Source: Pyrinomonadaceae bacterium | GTDB taxonomy: Bacteria > Acidobacteriota > Blastocatellia > Pyrinomonadales > Pyrinomonadaceae | Direction of reading: 5' to 3' | Assembly: GCA_019694345.1 (NCBI GenBank) | Contig: JAIBCA010000110.1 | Span: 1 to 46,773 of the forward strand | Length of the DNA: 46,773 nucleotides | Shown: positions 1 through 7,839 of the stretch, one piece after another | How the letters are laid out: every line of letters starts with the position of its first letter | Position numbering within the stretch: position 1 is the first letter of the stretch | Notes under the pieces: generated by a model | What the model was told of the DNA's origin: nothing | What the model saw: the letters and a program-made list of their open reading frames with translations, nothing else | Database searches by the model: none | Position numbers and translations under genes: made by a program

Positions 1-98
1 CCGCGGTGACGCAAAACGTCCCGCATGCCGGTCAGTTTTTCAGGTGACACTTCGCGCCCGGAATCTCTTGAATATACAATGCCGTTGATACCGCACAT
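1..98 (-). CDS. Asparagine synthase (glutamine-hydrolysing)-like protein, N-terminal fragment cut by window edge
   Basis: Reading the minus strand from an ATG at 96-98 gives M-C-G-I-N-G-I-V-Y and continues through R-E-V-S-P-E-K-L to an L-R-H-R-G end at the window edge. The Met-Cys-Gly-Ile start, with Cys2 as the class II glutamine amidotransferase nucleophile, followed about 25 residues later by HRG, is the signature of AsnB-type N-termini; the complete synthase at 11404-13284 has the same arrangement (CGIAG, then THRGPD). Only 32 codons are inside the window, so the synthetase domain cannot be judged. The Shine-Dalgarno is poor: AAGG lies almost against the ATG. It diverges from the beta-helix gene and shows that the polysaccharide locus continues to the left. 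A stand-alone glutamine amidotransferase is possible. Confidence 0.8.
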   Translation of the reverse strand, partial: MCGINGIVYSRDSGREVSPEKLTGMRDVLRHR

Positions 99-271
99 AC
101 CTTGTATAGAAAGTGGCAATAGCAGGCTTTTTGTAGATTATGCCGAAGCCGTTTGCCGAACCTTGATAGATTAACTTCTCAAACGGCGATTTGCTATCGA
201 GCGGATCTGGATTGCCCGGCCGTTTCAGACTTTATGTTCTCTGACCGGATAATAGGTTAGTATTTAGCAGT

Positions 272-1867
272 ATGGCCGAACAAGTGATAAGAACAGCCGG
301 AAATAAGGTGAGAGCCAAGCCGCTTCCGCCTGTCAAAGCACGTTCCAAATGGTGGATCACCGTCTCGCTGTCCCTGATCGCGGTTGGGGTCGGACTAGGT
401 TCGTATTTTGCGATCGCCGGTTTCGGCGAGCCCGCCCCACAGATCGTGCCGAACGGAGCTTTCGCCGTGATCAGAGTTCCGGCCGGCGGCAATTTTCAGG
501 CCGCGCTTGACCGTGCAAGGCCCGGCGACACCATCGAACTAGCCGCCGGGGCAACATTCAAGGGCAAATTCAAGCTTCCGAACAAAGCCGGAACCGATTT
601 TATCACCATCAGAACGTCGGCCGACGATTCTCGTCTGCCGCCTGCGGGAAAGCGTCTCGACTACAAGAAATATGCCGATGTCTTGCCGAAGATCGTTTCG
701 AATATTAAGGGCGAACCGGCAATAACGACCGCCGTCGGGGCCCATCACTTCAGATTCATAGGTGTCGAATTCGGCCCGACGATCGAGGGCCTCTACAATA
801 TCATCGAGATCGGCACGACCGACGAAACGGCCATCGAACAATTGCCGCACCATATCGAGTTTGACCGTGTCGCTTTGCTCGGTGACCCGAAGTGGGGGCA
901 ACGCCGCGGAATCGCCGCGAACGGAAAGTTCATCAAGATCGAAAACAGCTATTTTGCCGATTTTAAGCGGGAGGGCGAAGAAAGTCAGGCGATCGCAGTG
1001 TGGGCTTCGGACGGACCGATAGAGATCGTTAATAACTATCTCGAAGCCGCCGCCGAGAACATATTGTTTGGCGGTGCTCAAAACGCGCTCGGACTGGTGG
1101 CGGCTGACTGCATCATTCGCGACAACCACCTTAATAAGCCGATCGAATGGAAAGGCACCAAATGGAACGTAAAGAACTTTATTGAGATAAAAAGCGGCCG
1201 ACGGATAAAGATCGAAAATAACCTGATGACCAATAACTGGCAGATGGCTCAGGAAGGGACCGGTGTGCTTTTCCGAACTGCCGCCGACAGCGGCCCGCAG
1301 GCCGTGGTGGAGGATATCGAGTTTGCCGGCAATATTATGCGTGGATCGGGCAGCGCGATCAATATCTTTGGCGGCGAGGGCAAAGGTGGCCGTAATCTGA
1401 TCGTTCGCAACAATTTGTTCGAAGACATCAGCGGCAAGAAATATGACGGCCGCGGCTTTTTCATAAAATCAACGACCTTTGCCAACGTCGTAATAGAGAA
1501 TAACACCGTCATTCACGACGGGAGCATCACCCTGGCATACGGCGACCCTGTTAAGGGTTTCGTATTCCGCAACAATATCGTTTTTAATAACGAATACGGC
1601 TTTTTCGGCGATAATGTCGGCCCCGGCAAACCGGCTCTTGCAACCTATTTCCCGGGCGCGGTGATCACAAATAACGTTATTGTGGGCGGCAAAGCGTCCG
1701 ACTACGGCACGGCGAATTTCTATCCGCCGTCGATCGCCCAGATCGGTTTCATCGACGCCGTGAATGGCAACTTCCAACTCGACCCGAATAGCCCGTACGC
1801 TAAGCGAGGATACGGCGGAAAAGGCCTCGGAGCAATGCTTGACCCACGGTCGGTCGGAGGCCGCTGA
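272..1867 (+). CDS. Membrane-anchored right-handed parallel beta-helix protein (possible polysaccharide lyase or epimerase)
   Basis: This 531-residue protein has a basic N-terminus, one hydrophobic segment at about residues 27-50 that should anchor it in the inner membrane, then a long region rich in short beta-strand repeats with recurring Asn ladders (I-E-N-N, V-R-N-N, F-R-N-N, I-T-N-N). That pattern fits the pectate-lyase-like parallel beta-helix fold (PbH1 repeats) found in polysaccharide lyases, epimerases and acetyl-modifying proteins. The opening 'GGNFQAALDRARPGDTI' block is typical of chondroitinase B-like and pectate-lyase-like entries. No catalytic residue can be assigned by eye. 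It is the only plus-strand gene of the locus. Its stop codon abuts that of the GT39-like gene on the other strand. A structural role without catalysis is possible. Confidence 0.75.
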   Translation: MAEQVIRTAGNKVRAKPLPPVKARSKWWITVSLSLIAVGVGLGSYFAIAGFGEPAPQIVPNGAFAVIRVPAGGNFQAALDRARPGDTIELAAGATFKGKFKLPNKAGTDFITIRTSADDSRLPPAGKRLDYKKYADVLPKIVSNIKGEPAITTAVGAHHFRFIGVEFGPTIEGLYNIIEIGTTDETAIEQLPHHIEFDRVALLGDPKWGQRRGIAANGKFIKIENSYFADFKREGEESQAIAVWASDGPIEIVNNYLEAAAENILFGGAQNALGLVAADCIIRDNHLNKPIEWKGTKWNVKNFIEIKSGRRIKIENNLMTNNWQMAQEGTGVLFRTAADSGPQAVVEDIEFAGNIMRGSGSAINIFGGEGKGGRNLIVRNNLFEDISGKKYDGRGFFIKSTTFANVVIENNTVIHDGSITLAYGDPVKGFVFRNNIVFNNEYGFFGDNVGPGKPALATYFPGAVITNNVIVGGKASDYGTANFYPPSIAQIGFIDAVNGNFQLDPNSPYAKRGYGGKGLGAMLDPRSVGGR

Positions 1868-3370
1868 TCAGTGCTTCCGGCGATAGACCTTGAATGCCGC
1901 ATTTTCATACGCGATCGAATATTCCTCGCGGAGAAGTTTCGGGAAATACTCGAAGAACGCAGGAAACAGCTGCTCCGACTGCTCCAATGAATCCTCGACA
2001 GCGCTGTCGGTCACGATAAATTCCGGCCGCTTCTTTGAATAAAATCCGAAGCGCCCGTCGGCGATATGGTTGACATGAGGATCAAGACCGAATATTAGTT
2101 CGGATCCGCCCATGACAAGCTCGCCGTTTCGGGCGCTTTCGTTCAGAAACGCGGTCATCGGACGATAGTATGTTCCGATCGTATTTTGCGAAATACGATA
2201 GGCCATGCCGGCGGCCGATACGAAGAGGACAATGCCAAAGATGGCGGTCACCGGAACTTTCAAAACGGGTTTGTTCACCCAGCACCAGTTTGCTACGGCG
2301 GCAGCAAAGATCGCGTATAGCGGTACGACATGGATCAGGTATGTTGTCTGCTTTTGCCCGTCGAGTATTGCCAGAACGACCGAGTAGATCACTGCAAGCA
2401 CGATGAGCGGAGCATATTTGTTTCGCAGTTCCCTTATCGAGACAACCCCCGCGAGTCCCGCGACGTACCCGACGAGTATCAGACTCTTCAAATAGATCGG
2501 TCCGCTATGACCACTCGAAGCGGCCCGGAGCCCGTACGCGTGTGGATACCGTTCGGTAAATTCACGGATCACATTTGCCAGCGGCGACGAAAACCCCTGC
2601 ATTCTGCCGCCCATCGTCGCATTATCAATGAACTGCGATCGGAACGCCTCGGCGTCGAGCATCACCCAATAGCCAAACACGGTTCCGCCGACAAGGTATG
2701 GAATGGCGGCGGTCAATACGTGTGAAAGCCTGATACGTGATCGATCGAAATAGATGGTCAGGAAGACGAGTCCCAGCCATGCCATGATCGCATTCGGATG
2801 GGTCAACCCGTCGATCGTCATCACGGTATGGCTCACCAAAACGGCCGCAAGCAGGCTTCGTTCCCGAAGCACCAGATATAGTGCGACCGCCAAAAATCCA
2901 AGCGACGAGCTCATCATGTCCATCCGGCCGGACGATGCAGTCTCGAGGACCATGTAGTCGCCAGCCGCGACTACCAGGGCGACAACGCCGACCCATCGCT
3001 CGCGCGAAACCCGGACAGCGATCATAAAGATCGCGGTAAGCAGCACGAGCCCCCACAGGACCGAAACCATGCGGAGTTGTGTCAGCCCGAAACCAAAAAC
3101 TTCGAATGAAGCAGCGACGTTCAGCAGAAAGACCGGCATGACCCAGTAGGTGCGATTTGCAATGCGCAGCAGCGGCGAGCCGTCAGTTTCGAGCGAAGTT
3201 GTGCCGAACGTACCGTGCTCCGCCAGATTGCGTGCCGGATCAGCGAACATACCTTCATCGATCTGCGGCCGATGCGTCAGCACGCTGCCGATGGCAAGGA
3301 CGAGAAACACCAGGATCGCGGTTGCGACGAGTAATTTCTGAAGTCCGGTCACTTTTGAGAGATTTTCCAT
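1868..3370 (-). CDS. GT39/ArnT-like membrane glycosyltransferase (GT-C fold)
   Basis: A 500-residue polytopic membrane protein with an early transmembrane helix (about residues 12-31) followed by an external loop holding I-D-E-G-M-F (D38, E39). An acidic pair in the first periplasmic loop is the catalytic signature of GT-C enzymes such as PMT and ArnT (GT39/GT83), which use polyprenyl-phosphate sugars. Around ten further hydrophobic helices follow, then a soluble tail of roughly 90 residues. It is the last gene of the minus-strand polysaccharide operon, 23 nt after the GT4 gene, and so could add a sugar to the lipid-linked glycan on the periplasmic side. Donor and acceptor cannot be told from the sequence. 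Confidence 0.75.
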   Translation of the reverse strand: MENLSKVTGLQKLLVATAILVFLVLAIGSVLTHRPQIDEGMFADPARNLAEHGTFGTTSLETDGSPLLRIANRTYWVMPVFLLNVAASFEVFGFGLTQLRMVSVLWGLVLLTAIFMIAVRVSRERWVGVVALVVAAGDYMVLETASSGRMDMMSSSLGFLAVALYLVLRERSLLAAVLVSHTVMTIDGLTHPNAIMAWLGLVFLTIYFDRSRIRLSHVLTAAIPYLVGGTVFGYWVMLDAEAFRSQFIDNATMGGRMQGFSSPLANVIREFTERYPHAYGLRAASSGHSGPIYLKSLILVGYVAGLAGVVSIRELRNKYAPLIVLAVIYSVVLAILDGQKQTTYLIHVVPLYAIFAAAVANWCWVNKPVLKVPVTAIFGIVLFVSAAGMAYRISQNTIGTYYRPMTAFLNESARNGELVMGGSELIFGLDPHVNHIADGRFGFYSKKRPEFIVTDSAVEDSLEQSEQLFPAFFEYFPKLLREEYSIAYENAAFKVYRRKH

Positions 3371-3393
3371 GAACTAGCCCGTTGCCGAAATGG

Positions 3394-4452
3394 TCAAAAA
3401 GTATGGTTCTGCTTCGAAATAAGACCCTCGTAAACTTTTATTACAGCCCTTATGTTGCTGCGGTCGTTGGTTTCGGGGCGGCTTCTATTTCGGGGAGCAC
3501 GAAAGATCCGTCCGATCGCCGAGCCGAGTTCGTCCCGGCCGCCGACCGGTATAAGCGTAACCCCTTGCGGCCGCATTCCGTTGTCCGAGGCGATCACCGG
3601 GGTGTCAAGGAACAGCGCCTCGCGGATAGATATCGCATCGCCGTCAAACCTTGTCGTCCTGAGCAAAATGTCAGTCATTTCGATCAACCGCAGAGTTACC
3701 GCGTGCGGCACATCACCGGCCAGGAAGATATTCTCGCGATAGCTTTTGGAAGCGATGTGACCACGAAGTTCGGCATCGAGCGACCCCGAGCCGACGATCA
3801 TAAGTCCGGCTTTTGGATGTTCGTTTACGACGCCTTCCATCGCATCGATCTGCATCGCCAGATCGTACTCCGGCTCAAGCAGCCCAACCGTTAGTAAAAA
3901 TGGTTCGCATTTCGCCGCGAATGCTGCCAAGGGCTCGGGCACCACGACACTTTCGTCCGGCAACTCATTGACATAAGGCAGGATAACCGAAATTCTGCCA
4001 GGTTCGACGCCGTAATTAAGGAATACACCCTTCAATTGATCGTTAACGACGATGATCCGGTCGAACATTCGAAAGATAAAGCCTCGGATCGACCATCGAC
4101 GGGCCGAACGCCCCTCTTTCGTTTGTGGGTAGCCACCGGAATGGAGCGTCAAAATACTTGGGCCGCGTGAAAGCAGGGCCGAAGCGAAAGCGAGCCCGAG
4201 AACTCGCGCACCGATCTTTCCCCCGATGTGAAGATGCGTCAGATCTCGCTTCAACGATAGTAGAAGCCGGATCAGAGCCAATGGCGATCGAGGATGGTAA
4301 ACACCGCTCTCTTCGACCACACGTGAGCTGCGCGAGGTCGCGATGACCGACGTTTCGTGGCCATCTTCGGCAAGGTCAGCCCGGATCGCGATGATGTTGC
4401 GATTGATCCCGCCCTCCGGCGGCGGATATGGCCCGAGCTGCAAAACATGCAT
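3394..4452 (-). CDS. Glycosyltransferase family 4 protein
   Basis: A 352-residue GT-B glycosyltransferase. It opens with M-H-V-L-Q-L-G-P-Y-P-P-P-E-G-G-I, the glycine-rich loop that starts GT4 acceptor domains. The C-terminal Rossmann domain contains R-P-Q-G-V and an 'ISIREALFLDTPVIAS' block, the usual GT4 donor-site helix; the first acidic residue of the E-x7-E motif appears as Asp. The start ATG lies one base from the stop of the upstream bi-domain oxidoreductase gene, which suggests translational coupling. It is expected to act at the cytoplasmic face of the inner membrane, adding a nucleotide-activated sugar to the growing repeat unit. The sugar specificity is unknown. Confidence 0.85.
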   Translation of the reverse strand: MHVLQLGPYPPPEGGINRNIIAIRADLAEDGHETSVIATSRSSRVVEESGVYHPRSPLALIRLLLSLKRDLTHLHIGGKIGARVLGLAFASALLSRGPSILTLHSGGYPQTKEGRSARRWSIRGFIFRMFDRIIVVNDQLKGVFLNYGVEPGRISVILPYVNELPDESVVVPEPLAAFAAKCEPFLLTVGLLEPEYDLAMQIDAMEGVVNEHPKAGLMIVGSGSLDAELRGHIASKSYRENIFLAGDVPHAVTLRLIEMTDILLRTTRFDGDAISIREALFLDTPVIASDNGMRPQGVTLIPVGGRDELGSAIGRIFRAPRNRSRPETNDRSNIRAVIKVYEGLISKQNHTF

Positions 4453-4453
4453 C

Positions 4454-6595
4454 TTAGAGTGCCTCGTTTAGATCGAAACTTACCGATGCTCCCGACTGTG
4501 CCGATCGGATCATCAACAGGCAGCCGAGCGTTGCCCGGATCCCGTCACGAACAGTGATCGCGGTCTCGTCACCGGTTCGGATACTGTTTACAAACGACGC
4601 CAACTGTTCATCATAGCCCTTAGCGGCGAACATCTTTGAACTATTCTTCCGCGATCTCTTTTTGACGCTCAGTGTCTTGAAATCCTCGCTCGTTAATCCG
4701 ACTCCCGGAGCAAAGACCTCAACGAGTTCTCCGCCCGATGAGTCGCTGCCGACGACCGTGTAGATAAAACTGCCGATCGATCCGTCATCAAACTTGATCG
4801 TGGCCGCGATATTGTGTTCGCCTATCCCATAGGCTGAGACGCTGACCGGTTCGGCGTCGAGCAACCAGTGCATTAGGTCGATGAAATGGCATCCCTCACC
4901 AAGGATCACGCCGCCCTGTGCCGGATCGGCCGCCCAGCCATTTTGGATGCCCGGCGAGTTCATTCGCGTTGAGATCACCACCGGGCTTGTCCGGCCCTTT
5001 AAGTTCTGCTTCATTTCGGTATAAAACGGAGCAAATCGACGATTGAACCCCACCATCAAACGTTTGCCGCTGGACTCGACCGCGGCGTTTATCGCTCGGC
5101 ACTCATCGACGGTCACGGCCATCGGCTTTTCGATAAAAACGTGTTTGCCGGCCTCAAGGGCAGCGATCGCCTGGTCGGCATGATCTTTGTGTCGGCTGGC
5201 GATGATCACGGCATGAATATCCTTATCGCCGAGAATTTCGCCGAGGTCGGAGCTTGAATATGAAGCCCCGAAACGCTTGGCATATGCTTTGCCGCGGGCA
5301 CCGCTGTTTGAGTGCACGGCGTGCAGTTTTGCTCCCGCGATCTTGTTTAAGGCCGGCAAGTGGGCCCATTTAGCAAGATTTCCGGCACCGACGATCGCAA
5401 ATCTGATGTCGCCTTCGTTGATCGGTTCAGACGACACGATGACCTTTCGCTTGGGTGAATACGCGGCAACTGCATCCTCGTCGGAAACAGAAGCGTATTT
5501 CAGTACCACCGCCAGACTCTTCGATCCCGCATCCATCACGGTCGAATAGGCTTTCGGCGCGTCCTCAAGATCGAACTCGTGGCTGATCAGTGGCTTTACA
5601 TTCACCGCTCCGCTGGAAACGAGCCGAAGGAATTCCTCCATATTGCGATTCTCGGTCCAACGAACATACGAGATCGGATAATCGTGGCCCTGTTTCTCAT
5701 AGGTCGGGTCGTAGCTGCCCGGGCCGTAGGCCCTGGAGACGACAAAGCTCAACTCCTTGATGTACATTTCCGCCCTCGGGATATCTATCGGGCATGCCCC
5801 GACCATTACCGCCTTTCCGCGGTCGCACGCCATGGATACACCGTCCTGCAGCGGTTTGGGCGATTTTGAAGCGGCCGCGACTATCACCCGATCTGCTCCA
5901 CGACCGCCGGAGAGGGCCTTGACCTCGTCAACGACCGTATCACCTGCGATCAACCCAAATTCGGCTCCTGTGTCGGTCGCGATCTTGACCCGCTCGGCGT
6001 CGAGGTCGATCGCAACGGCGACACCGCCCTGACATCTCACCAACTGGGCGGTCAACTGGCCGACAAGGCCGAGGCCGATGACGGCGACGATGTCACCCAG
6101 TTTAATATCGGCGAGGCGGACGGCGTTCATCGCGATCGCCCCCAAGGTGGTAAAGCATGCCTCTTGAAACGACACATTATCGGGCACTCTCGCGATCAGA
6201 TTGCGGCCGACGTTGATCGTTTCGCCATGGCCGGTTCCCTCACCGCCGTATGCGACACGTTGCCCGATCTTCAGATCGCCAACCCGCTGATCCTTTTCAA
6301 CGATAACCCCGGCACCGGAATACCCAAGTACTGCGTAGTCTTCGAATTTAGCCCGGATCTCGTTGAAAGTGCTCACCGGATCGGTCTTCTTCATCACATT
6401 CCAAACGGTCTGCAGGTGGCCCGGATTGTCGGCGACCTCCTTGACGAGGCTGTCGGTGTGTATGTCGGCGGTTTCGGTACCGGCACTTATCAGTGAATAG
6501 AACGGACGCACCAGAACGTGATTTGACGAGACCATCGGGTCTGTTACCTCGTCAACGATAATATCTTTTAATCCCTTTCGGATGACTTGTTTCAT
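4454..6595 (-). CDS. Bi-domain oxidoreductase: zinc-type alcohol dehydrogenase fused to Gfo/Idh/MocA oxidoreductase
   Basis: A 713-residue fusion of two NAD(P)-dependent enzymes. Residues 1 to about 370 form a medium-chain dehydrogenase with a GroES-like part and a Rossmann motif G-L-G-L-V-G at 174-179. Residues from about 397 form a Gfo/Idh/MocA oxidoreductase with the dinucleotide motif G-A-G-N-L-A at 403-408 and the family's E-K-P (489-491). Known members of this fused family occur in surface-polysaccharide loci beside heparinase-like genes, as here, so a role in oxidising or epimerising a nucleotide sugar or its product is inferred; the substrate is not known. The length fits the fused family, so this is not a frameshift artefact. 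The start ATG has no clear Shine-Dalgarno. An 84-nt spacer separates it from the upstream GT4 gene. Confidence 0.88.
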   Translation of the reverse strand: MKQVIRKGLKDIIVDEVTDPMVSSNHVLVRPFYSLISAGTETADIHTDSLVKEVADNPGHLQTVWNVMKKTDPVSTFNEIRAKFEDYAVLGYSGAGVIVEKDQRVGDLKIGQRVAYGGEGTGHGETINVGRNLIARVPDNVSFQEACFTTLGAIAMNAVRLADIKLGDIVAVIGLGLVGQLTAQLVRCQGGVAVAIDLDAERVKIATDTGAEFGLIAGDTVVDEVKALSGGRGADRVIVAAASKSPKPLQDGVSMACDRGKAVMVGACPIDIPRAEMYIKELSFVVSRAYGPGSYDPTYEKQGHDYPISYVRWTENRNMEEFLRLVSSGAVNVKPLISHEFDLEDAPKAYSTVMDAGSKSLAVVLKYASVSDEDAVAAYSPKRKVIVSSEPINEGDIRFAIVGAGNLAKWAHLPALNKIAGAKLHAVHSNSGARGKAYAKRFGASYSSSDLGEILGDKDIHAVIIASRHKDHADQAIAALEAGKHVFIEKPMAVTVDECRAINAAVESSGKRLMVGFNRRFAPFYTEMKQNLKGRTSPVVISTRMNSPGIQNGWAADPAQGGVILGEGCHFIDLMHWLLDAEPVSVSAYGIGEHNIAATIKFDDGSIGSFIYTVVGSDSSGGELVEVFAPGVGLTSEDFKTLSVKKRSRKNSSKMFAAKGYDEQLASFVNSIRTGDETAITVRDGIRATLGCLLMIRSAQSGASVSFDLNEAL

Positions 6596-6679
6596 TTTTG
6601 GTCAAATAAGGCAGGAAATAAGGAAGGCGTGCAAATGCACACCTATTATTTTAGCGAATGCGGCGGCGGGTGAGCAACA

Positions 6680-7795
6680 TTATTTCTCCAATATCGAATG
6701 ATAAAGTTCCACGGTTCTCTCAAGCCGGGTCGCCAACGAGAACTTTGACTCGACCAGGCTTCTTCCCGACCGGCCCATTCTAACGCATAGTTCTGGATCT
6801 CGCAGCAGTTCGATCAATCGCCCGGCCAACGCCCGATCGTCGTCCGAATCAACAAGATAGCCGGTGTCGCCTTCGACGATCGCCTCCGCCGCACCGCCGA
6901 CATTGGTCGCCACGACCGGCTTTCCCGCCGCCATATATTCCAGTATCGAGTTTGAAAATCCCTCGGCGACTGAGGTCAAAACACATATCTCGGCATTGCG
7001 CAAAAGGCCGGGAACATCGGAGCAGCGGCCGATAAAGTGAGTTCTTGTGAGAACTCTCAACTCCTCGGCCAGAGCCTTAAGCTCCGCCTCAAGCTCGCCC
7101 TCGCCGGCTATGACGATATCGACATCATCGAAACTTGCGGTCACCTCAACAGCAGCCCGCAAAAGCATCGGCAGATTTTTGACCCGGTGTCGGAGGTTTG
7201 CAACGATCGTCACGAATCGCCGGCCATCGGGCAAACCGAAGGCGGCCGGATCTTTGGTCCGCTCGTCAAACAGCTCGAAATCCAGTCCGTTATAGATGAC
7301 ATGGATCTTTTCAGCCGGTATCGATCTCGCGGTCAGAATGCCGCGAACTGCCTCGGAATTCGCCAGTATGGCGTCAGCCCTCCCGAACGCGACCCTTTCG
7401 ACCATGTCCTGAGCCTTCGAACGCATATCCGAAGTTTCGCGCTTTGATGCCACACGGCCCTGAGTGCCCGCGAGAGTTGCTGCCGCCATACCAAAAACGT
7501 TCGTGTAAAAATCGTGTGAGTGTACGGCATCGATGCGTTGCTCTCGCAAATAAAGTGCACATGACCGAACCTGGCGGACGAAATTCACGTCAAAGAATGA
7601 CGATAACTTATATTCCGGGATCTCCTTGAGACCGATCGCTTCGGCCTCGGCCAGCAGTACGCCGTCTCGGTTCAGCGTCGCGGCGAACACCTCAAATCGC
7701 CCGTCGGCGGCCAAGTCGCGGGTCAGGCTCAAGGCTTGACGCTCGGTGCCGCCCTGATGAAAACTGCCGATGAATTGTAAAACTCGTTTCTTCAA
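6680..7795 (-). CDS. Glycosyltransferase family 4 protein (TTG start)
   Basis: A 371-residue GT4 enzyme with both expected landmarks: the N-terminal loop 'FHQGGTERQALSLTRDL' and a perfect C-terminal E-x7-E motif (E-G-F-S-N-S-I-L-E) followed by P-V-V-A-T-N-V-G-G, which binds the nucleotide-sugar donor. The first codon in frame with the conserved M-K-K-R-V-L-Q-F-I-G start is TTG at 7793-7795. There is no nearby ATG and no well-placed Shine-Dalgarno, so a weak TTG initiation is the best reading. It lies 44 nt after the heparinase-like gene in the same operon and should transfer a sugar to the lipid-linked intermediate in the cytoplasm. Confidence 0.85.
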   Translation of the reverse strand: MKKRVLQFIGSFHQGGTERQALSLTRDLAADGRFEVFAATLNRDGVLLAEAEAIGLKEIPEYKLSSFFDVNFVRQVRSCALYLREQRIDAVHSHDFYTNVFGMAAATLAGTQGRVASKRETSDMRSKAQDMVERVAFGRADAILANSEAVRGILTARSIPAEKIHVIYNGLDFELFDERTKDPAAFGLPDGRRFVTIVANLRHRVKNLPMLLRAAVEVTASFDDVDIVIAGEGELEAELKALAEELRVLTRTHFIGRCSDVPGLLRNAEICVLTSVAEGFSNSILEYMAAGKPVVATNVGGAAEAIVEGDTGYLVDSDDDRALAGRLIELLRDPELCVRMGRSGRSLVESKFSLATRLERTVELYHSILEK

Positions 7796-7839
7796 GATCT
7801 ATGAGACGGCCTCTGCGATGAGATCGCGAACTGCTCAAA

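Noticed and set aside
99..271. Possible riboswitch or leader upstream of the beta-helix gene
   Set aside because: No known aptamer core or terminator/antiterminator pair could be drawn; the stretch more simply contains divergent promoters.
6625..6644. Small hairpin (GTGCA/TGCAC with flanking AGG/CCT) between the GT4 and bi-domain oxidoreductase genes
   Set aside because: The stem is short with mismatches and no clear T-run follows on the minus strand, so calling a terminator within the operon is not justified.
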